Source: Streptomyces muensis | Lineage (GTDB): Bacteria; Actinomycetota; Actinomycetes; Streptomycetales; Streptomycetaceae | Assembly: GCF_021474425.1 (NCBI RefSeq) | Contig: NZ_JAKEIP010000003.1 | Location: 1 to 64,000 of the forward strand | Reading direction: 5' to 3' | DNA length: 64,000 nt | Shown: one piece after another, positions 58,902 through 64,000 of the stretch | How positions within the stretch are numbered: the stretch's first letter is position 1 | Layout: every line of letters begins with the position of its first letter | Program-made: the position numbers and the translations under genes | Notes under the pieces: generated by a model | Told to the model about the DNA's origin: nothing | Seen by the model: only the letters and a program-made list of their open reading frames with translations | The model's database searches: none

Positions 58902-60431
58902 ATGACCCGCACCGTCCTGCCCACGACCGACGAACTGCGCGCCCGCGCCCGCACGGCCCTGGACCGCATCGGAGCCGTCGTCCCCGAGGGCGACGGCCTC
59001 CAGGCCCGTACGCCCCTCACCGGCGAGGACCTGTTCGGGCTGCCTGCCGCCACCGGAGCCGAGGCCGACGAGGCGATCACGGCCAGTCGCGCCGCCTTCC
59101 TGGCCTGGCGCACCACGCCCGCCCCGCGCCGTGGCGAACTCGTGCGCCGCCTCGGCGAGTTGCTGCGCGAGCACAAGGGCGACCTCGCCGACCTCGTCAC
59201 CATCGAGGCGGGCAAGATCCGCTCCGAGGCGCTCGGCGAGATCCAGGAGATGATCGACATCTGCGAGTTCGCGGTCGGCCTGTCCCGTCAGCTCTACGGC
59301 CGTACGATCGCCTCCGAACGCCCCGGCCACCGTCTCGCCGAGACCTGGCACCCCCTCGGTGTGGTCGGCGTCATCTCGGCGTTCAACTTCCCCGCCGCCG
59401 TGTGGTCGTGGAACACGGCCGTCGCCCTGGTCTGCGGTGACACCGTGGTCTGGAAGCCCTCCGAGCTCACCCCGCTGATCTCCCTGGCCTGCGACCACCT
59501 GCTGGCCCGGGCCGCCGACGAGGTCGGAGCGCCGCGCGACGTGCACCGCCTCCTGCTCGGTGACCGCGCGGTGGGCGAGAAGCTGGTCGACGATCCCCGC
59601 GTCGCCCTGGTCAGCGCCACCGGTTCGACCCGCATGGGCCGCGAGGTCGGCCCCCGGGTCGCCGCCCGCTTCGGCCGCAGCCTGCTCGAACTCGGCGGCA
59701 ACAACGCCGCGATCGTCGCCCCGTCCGCCGATCTGGACCTCGCCGTCCAGGGCATCGTCTTCGCGGCCGCGGGCACGGCGGGGCAGCGCTGCACCACCCT
59801 GCGCCGGCTCATCGTGCACCGCGACATCGCCGACACGCTCGTCGAGCGCCTGACCGCCGCCTACGGCAAACTCCCCATCGGCAGCCCGTTCGACGAGACG
59901 ACCCTGGTCGGCCCGCTCATCTCCGCCAAGGCCCTCGACACCATGCGGGCCGCGGTCTCCCGCGTCCAGGCCGAGGGCGGCAAGGTCCTCGCGGGCGGCA
60001 ACCGGCGACTGGCCGAGGCCGCGCCCCGCGCCGCCTACGTCGAGCCTGTCCTGGTCCGCGTCGACGAACAGACCGACCTCGTACGGGAGGAGACCTTCGC
60101 GCCCATCCTGTACGTCCTCACCTACGGCACCCTGGAAGAGGCCATCGCCCTGCACAACGACGTCCCCCAGGGCCTGTCCTCCAGCATCTTCACCCGCGAC
60201 CAGCAGGAAGCCGAGATCTTCCTCTCCGCCACCGGCTCCGACTGCGGCATCGCCAACGTCAACATCGGCACCTCGGGCGCCGAGATCGGCGGCGCGTTCG
60301 GCGGCGAGAAGGACACCGGCGGCGGCCGCGAGTCCGGCTCGGACGCCTGGAAGGCCTATATGCGCTCGGCCACCAACACCGTCAACTACTCCGGCGAACT
60401 CGCCCTCGCCCAGGGGGTCAGCTTCCTCTGA
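58902..60431 (+). CDS. amaB: L-piperidine-6-carboxylate / aminoadipate-semialdehyde dehydrogenase
   Basis: A 509-residue ALDH7-like enzyme. Motifs: ISAFNFPAAVWSWN (Asn), WKPSELTP (cofactor Lys), LLELGGNNA (Glu), AGQRCTT (nucleophile Cys) and EETFAPI. The ATG at 58902 follows AAGGAG. It oxidises 2-aminoadipate 6-semialdehyde to 2-aminoadipate with NAD+. It is the third gene of the amaA-hglS-amaB operon, 16 bp after hglS. The aminotransferase that would make 2-oxoadipate is not in the window. Confidence 0.85.
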   Translation: MTRTVLPTTDELRARARTALDRIGAVVPEGDGLQARTPLTGEDLFGLPAATGAEADEAITASRAAFLAWRTTPAPRRGELVRRLGELLREHKGDLADLVTIEAGKIRSEALGEIQEMIDICEFAVGLSRQLYGRTIASERPGHRLAETWHPLGVVGVISAFNFPAAVWSWNTAVALVCGDTVVWKPSELTPLISLACDHLLARAADEVGAPRDVHRLLLGDRAVGEKLVDDPRVALVSATGSTRMGREVGPRVAARFGRSLLELGGNNAAIVAPSADLDLAVQGIVFAAAGTAGQRCTTLRRLIVHRDIADTLVERLTAAYGKLPIGSPFDETTLVGPLISAKALDTMRAAVSRVQAEGGKVLAGGNRRLAEAAPRAAYVEPVLVRVDEQTDLVREETFAPILYVLTYGTLEEAIALHNDVPQGLSSSIFTRDQQEAEIFLSATGSDCGIANVNIGTSGAEIGGAFGGEKDTGGGRESGSDAWKAYMRSATNTVNYSGELALAQGVSFL

Positions 60432-60471
60432 CCGAGCCGGCGGATGATCGAGCCCACGGACGCGCTCCGGC

Positions 60472-62160
60472 TCATATCCAGGTGTCGAACCACATCCGGG
60501 CGTGCCAGTCAGCGTACGGGATCGTCCGCCCGGTGTAGACCGGGAAGAGGTAGATGAAGTTCCAGGCGATCAGCAGCACGAGCGCGCCCGCCGGCACGGC
60601 ACCCCACATGCGGCGTTTCTCGCTCGCCCCGCGCGGCCCCAGCAGCGCGCCGAGCGTCATCGCCACGGCGAGGCACAGGTACGGCACGAAGACGACGGCG
60701 TAGAAGGAGAAGACCGTACGGTCCTGGTACAGGAACCAGGGCAGATAGCCGGCGCCCACCGCGCACAGGACGGCGCCGGCCCGCCAGTCGCGGCGCAGTG
60801 CCCAGCGGTAGAGCAGATACAGCAGCGCGCCGCACGCCGACCACCACAGCAGCGGTGTGCCCAGCGCGAGGATCGCCTGTGAGCAGTCGGCGGTCGTGCC
60901 GCAGCCGTGCCGCCCGGCCGACACCGACTCGTAGTCGAACAGCACGGGACGGCCGAGAACCAGCCAACTCCAGGGATTCGACTCGTACTTGTGGAAGGAG
61001 TGCAGCCCGACGTTGAACTGGTAGACCCCGTACTCGTAGTGCCACAGGCTGCGCAGCGGCGCCGGGATCCACGACCAGGTGCCGCCGCGGCCGTCCGCCC
61101 AGTGCCGCGCGTAGCCGTTGTCGGACCGGAACCAGCCGGTCCACGTCATCAGATACGTCACCACGGCCACCGGCACGACCGACAGCACCGACCAGCCGAG
61201 GTCCTTGCGGAGAACGGCGAGATACGGGCGCCGCGCCCCCGCCACGCGACGGGAGCCGACGTCCCAGAGCAGGGTCAGGACCATGAAGAAGGCGAGGAAG
61301 TACAGGCCGTTCCACTTGGTCGCGGCGGCGAGTCCCAGGAAGAGGCCGGCGGCGAGGCGCCAGGGACGTACGCCTGTCCCGGCGCGGTCGCCGGTGTGCG
61401 CGTCCGGGCGGGCTCGGCCGTCCTCGCCGACGGGCAGCGCCGCCGCGAGGCGGGCTCGCGCGTGGTCGCGGTCGATCAGCAGGGATCCGAACGCCGCCAG
61501 CACGAAGAACATCACGACGAGGTCGAGCAGAGCCGTACGGCTCATCACGTAGTGCAGTCCGTCCACCGCCAGCAGCGCGCCGGCCAGGCAGCCCAGCGCC
61601 GTCGAGCGGAACAGGCGGCGGCCGATCCGGCAGAGCATCAGCACGGACAGCGTGCCGAGGACGGCTGTCATGAAGCGCCAGCCGAACGGGGTGAGGCCGA
61701 ACCCCCACTCGCCGAGTGCCATCACCCACTTCCCCATCGGCGGGTGCGCGACGAAGGCACCGGTGTCGGAGAGCGGGATCACCTGGGGGTCCGCGAGTAT
61801 CTGCGGGTCGGCGACCTTGCGGTCGGGCCAGGTGCCCTCGTAGCCCAACTTCAGCAGGGACCAGGCGTCCTTGGCGTAGTAGGTCTCGTCGAAGACGAGG
61901 CTCCGAGGGCTGCCGAGGTGCCAGAAGCGAAGTGCCCCGGCCAGGACGGCGACGAGTACGGGGCCGAGCCAACTCGCCGCCCGTGCGGCCCGATGCGTCC
62001 GCGCGGGCTCGGGGAAGGGCGGAACCAGACGTTCGCGGGTGTCGGTGCGGGGGCCTGCGGCGTACCCGAACAGGCGTAGCCGGTCCCGCCAGTTGTCGGC
62101 TGCCGTGGTCGCGGGGGTGCCGTCGAGGAGGCGGGCACCCGACACGCTGCTACTCGTCAT
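60472..62160 (-). CDS. pmt: Protein O-mannosyltransferase (GT39, actinobacterial Pmt)
   Basis: A 562-residue GT-C enzyme with about 11 membrane helices. The first outer loop carries the catalytic Asp-Glu in LVFDETYYAKDAW; the later HPPMGKW and the DLVVMFFVLAAF segments agree with the family. It transfers mannose from a polyprenyl-phosphate donor to exported proteins. The N-terminal 65 residues are cytoplasmic and polar. It converges on amaB (40-bp gap) and is divergent from the permease. Confidence 0.88.
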   Translation of the reverse strand: MTSSSVSGARLLDGTPATTAADNWRDRLRLFGYAAGPRTDTRERLVPPFPEPARTHRAARAASWLGPVLVAVLAGALRFWHLGSPRSLVFDETYYAKDAWSLLKLGYEGTWPDRKVADPQILADPQVIPLSDTGAFVAHPPMGKWVMALGEWGFGLTPFGWRFMTAVLGTLSVLMLCRIGRRLFRSTALGCLAGALLAVDGLHYVMSRTALLDLVVMFFVLAAFGSLLIDRDHARARLAAALPVGEDGRARPDAHTGDRAGTGVRPWRLAAGLFLGLAAATKWNGLYFLAFFMVLTLLWDVGSRRVAGARRPYLAVLRKDLGWSVLSVVPVAVVTYLMTWTGWFRSDNGYARHWADGRGGTWSWIPAPLRSLWHYEYGVYQFNVGLHSFHKYESNPWSWLVLGRPVLFDYESVSAGRHGCGTTADCSQAILALGTPLLWWSACGALLYLLYRWALRRDWRAGAVLCAVGAGYLPWFLYQDRTVFSFYAVVFVPYLCLAVAMTLGALLGPRGASEKRRMWGAVPAGALVLLIAWNFIYLFPVYTGRTIPYADWHARMWFDTWI

Positions 62161-62273
62161 CGGACGACCTTAGTGGGACGGCCTGGACGGGACGGAGGTG
62201 AGGTCAGGGAAACATCCCGTTCACAGCACTCGGCCCCCCTGGAAACAACCGCTTTCTAACGTGGCGGCCCGTG

Positions 62274-62295
62274 GGATCGGAGTCGGATCGGAGTC
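62274..62295 (+). repeat. Direct repeat GGATCGGAGTC x2
   Basis: GGATCGGAGTC occurs twice back to back (62274-62284, 62285-62295) in the pmt/permease divergent promoter region. Possible regulator half sites; role unknown. Confidence 0.45.
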
Positions 62296-62423
62296 GTATA
62301 CAGGCCCTTCTGACGGCTCATGACGACCCGTCGACTCCCCCGTCCTGCCGACGACGCCAAGCGGGGCTCCCACGCATCGCATCCCCCCCACCACCCGAAC
62401 CGAGCGCCACCGGGAGGCGTGAC

Positions 62424-64000
62424 ATGAGCACCACAGAGTCACGGTCGGCTGCGGCAGACCCCACACCATCCGCCGACCAGGCGGTCAAGGAGACTCTGGA
62501 GGACTACACCCTCCGTTTCGCGCCGCGCAGTTACCGCCGCTGGACCCCGATGGTGGTGGCGACGACCGCGCTCGGCGGCATCGCCTACATGGCCGACTTC
62601 TCCATCGGCGCCGGTATCGGCCTGGCCCACGGCACCGGCAACGCGCTGCTCGCGATAGCCGTGGCGGCCGTCGTCATCTTCGTGACCGGCTTCCCGCTGG
62701 CCTACTACGGGGCCCGCTACAACATCGACCTGGACCTCATCACCCGCGGCTCCGGCTTCGGCTACTTCGGTTCGGTCCTCACCAGTGTCATCTTCGCCAG
62801 CTTCACCTTCATCTTCTTCGCCCTCGAAGGCTCGATCATGGCCCAGGGCCTGAAGCTGGGCCTCGGACTGCCGCTGTGGCTGGGCTATCTGGTGTCCACG
62901 CTCATGGTGATCCCGCTGGTGATCTACGGCATGAAGGCGCTGAGCAAGCTCCAGGTGTGGACGACGCCGATCTGGCTGCTGCTGATGGTCGGCCCGCTGG
63001 TCTACCTGGTCGCCACCGACCCCGGCACCGTCGACCGCTTCCTCGCCTACGCCGGAACCGACGGTGAGGGCGGCGTCAACACCGCGGCCGTACTGCTCGG
63101 CGCGGGCGTGTGTCTGTCCCTGATCGCGCAGATCGGCGAGCAGATCGACTATCTGCGCTTCATGCCGCCCAAGACCGAGGCGAACAAGCGCGCCTGGTGG
63201 ACGGCCGTGGTCATGGCGGGGCCCGGCTGGGTGGTGCTGGGCGCGCTGAAGCAGGCCATCGGCGTGTTCCTCGCGGTCTACATCCTGGCCGAGGTCGGCC
63301 CCGCCGCTGCTCCCGAGCCGATCCAGCAGTTCAAGCACGCCTTCGACGCGATGCTGCCGTCCTGGGTCGTGGTCCCGCTGGCCGTCGCCCTGGTCGTGAT
63401 CAGCCAGATCAAGATCAACGTGACGAACGCCTACTCCGGCTCCCTGGCCTGGACGAACTCCTTCACCCGGGTCACCGGACGCTACCCGGGCCGCATGATC
63501 TTCGTCCTGGTCAACCTGGCCTTCGCGCTCGCGCTGATGGAGGCCGACATGTTCAGCTTCCTCAACAGCATCCTCGGCTTCTACTCGAACTGCGCCATCG
63601 CCTGGGTCGTCACGGTCGCCACCGACATCGGCGTCAACAAGTACCTGCTGAAGCTCTCCCCGCTCCAGCCCGAGTTCCGCCGCGGCATGCTCTACGCCGT
63701 CAACCCGGTCGGCGTCGTCGCCTTCGTCGCCGCGTCCGGCCTCTCCATCGCCATGTACTTCCACGCACTCGGCGACACCCTCCAGCCGTACTCCCCCGTC
63801 GCCGCCGCTGTCATCGCCTTCGTCCTGACCCCGCTGATGGCGATCGTCACCAAGGGCAGGTACTACCTGCGCCGCACCGAGGACGGCATCGCCGAGCCGC
63901 TCCTGGACGCCGACGGCAACCCCAGCGCGGTCACCTACGACTGCCACGTCTGCCGGCAGCGGTTCGAGCGCCCCGACGTGGCCGCCTGCCAGACGCACGA
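62424..64000 (+). CDS. NCS1-type purine/cytosine permease-like transporter with Cys-rich tail (3'-truncated)
   Basis: The visible 525 residues start at an ATG behind GGGAGG. About 12 membrane helices match the NCS1 (purine/cytosine permease) family: an RRWTPMVVATTALGGIAY first helix, the LDLITRGSGFGYFG loop and the VNVTNAYSGS-like NVTNAYSGSL helix. After the last helix (near 485) comes a soluble tail with Cys507, Cys510, Cys522 and His525 (CxxC-N11-CxxH), a zinc-binding-like pattern not usual for simple permeases. The frame is still open at the window end, so a C-terminal domain continues beyond. It may be a transporter-like sensor. Confidence 0.85.
   Translation, partial: MSTTESRSAAADPTPSADQAVKETLEDYTLRFAPRSYRRWTPMVVATTALGGIAYMADFSIGAGIGLAHGTGNALLAIAVAAVVIFVTGFPLAYYGARYNIDLDLITRGSGFGYFGSVLTSVIFASFTFIFFALEGSIMAQGLKLGLGLPLWLGYLVSTLMVIPLVIYGMKALSKLQVWTTPIWLLLMVGPLVYLVATDPGTVDRFLAYAGTDGEGGVNTAAVLLGAGVCLSLIAQIGEQIDYLRFMPPKTEANKRAWWTAVVMAGPGWVVLGALKQAIGVFLAVYILAEVGPAAAPEPIQQFKHAFDAMLPSWVVVPLAVALVVISQIKINVTNAYSGSLAWTNSFTRVTGRYPGRMIFVLVNLAFALALMEADMFSFLNSILGFYSNCAIAWVVTVATDIGVNKYLLKLSPLQPEFRRGMLYAVNPVGVVAFVAASGLSIAMYFHALGDTLQPYSPVAAAVIAFVLTPLMAIVTKGRYYLRRTEDGIAEPLLDADGNPSAVTYDCHVCRQRFERPDVAACQTH

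Noticed and set aside
62439..63998. A 519-codon minus-strand frame opposite the permease
   Set aside because: Antisense to 12 well-defined membrane helices; low-complexity acidic/His composition.
1..64000. CRISPR arrays, tRNA or rRNA genes, insertion sequences, phage genes
   Set aside because: None recognised by eye on either strand; the only short tandem arrays (21194-21241, 56181-56216) have no spacer structure. A tRNA could still be missed without a scan.

Overview
The window looks like a chromosomal segment of a Streptomyces or a close actinobacterial relative. The evidence is very high GC with strong third-position GC bias, GTG and TTG starts, many 4-bp start/stop overlaps, and families such as a TROVE/vWA protein, Spo0M, a LytR-CpsA-Psr protein, an actinobacterial protein mannosyltransferase, a BlaI/M56 pair and a DasR-like box. 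I saw no rRNA, tRNA, CRISPR array or insertion sequence.

Left part (1-23.3 kb). A truncated coiled-coil gene leads into a two-gene operon encoding a TROVE/vWA (Ro60-like) protein and an ARPP-2-like protein with a helix-turn-helix end. Next is a secreted ricin-B lectin/beta-helix protein preceded by a DasR-like box and a -35/-10 pair. Then comes a complete, translationally coupled oleA-oleB-oleC-oleD set (beta-ketoacid, beta-lactone and olefin formation). It is transcribed divergently from a 2507-residue single-module reducing polyketide synthase (PKS1, KS-AT-DH-MT-ER-KR-ACP, no thioesterase). A small protein, a DHA2 exporter, a PLP amino-acid decarboxylase, a shortened DUF1275 gene, a TetR repressor with two tandem operators and a 3-hydroxyisobutyrate-dehydrogenase-like enzyme follow.

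Middle part (23.3-42.4 kb) is mostly core-type genes. It has two paralogous cation/proton antiporter + TrkA-C regulator modules, a NarL-type two-component system, a hydrolase, a frameshifted DHA2 exporter, a VOC protein, an acyltransferase, two coupled CNNM/CorC-type CBS proteins, spo0M (with a TTA codon), a TerB-like gene, an LCP ligase, an M56 peptidase/BlaI repressor pair and a TatA-like protein. An 18-bp palindrome is shared by the spo0M, terB and blaI/tatA upstream regions and suggests one BlaI-type regulon.

Right part (42.4-64 kb). A tight four-gene operon encodes PKS2 (same architecture as PKS1, methyltransferase motif intact), an unusual aldehyde dehydrogenase-cytochrome P450 fusion, a free-standing ACP and a fatty acyl-AMP ligase. 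This is the most unusual system in the window and probably makes an oxidised lipid-like polyketide from a fatty-acid starter. After it come a LysR regulator and a pipecolate/lysine catabolic operon (amaA-hglS-amaB), a protein O-mannosyltransferase, and an NCS1-type permease with a Cys-rich tail that runs off the window.

The working model is inference. The FAAL/ACP pair feeds PKS2, whose product is oxidised by the P450-ALDH fusion. PKS1 may provide an acyl chain for OleABCD head-to-head condensation. Nothing in the sequence proves that the two PKS loci, about 25 kb apart, belong to one pathway.
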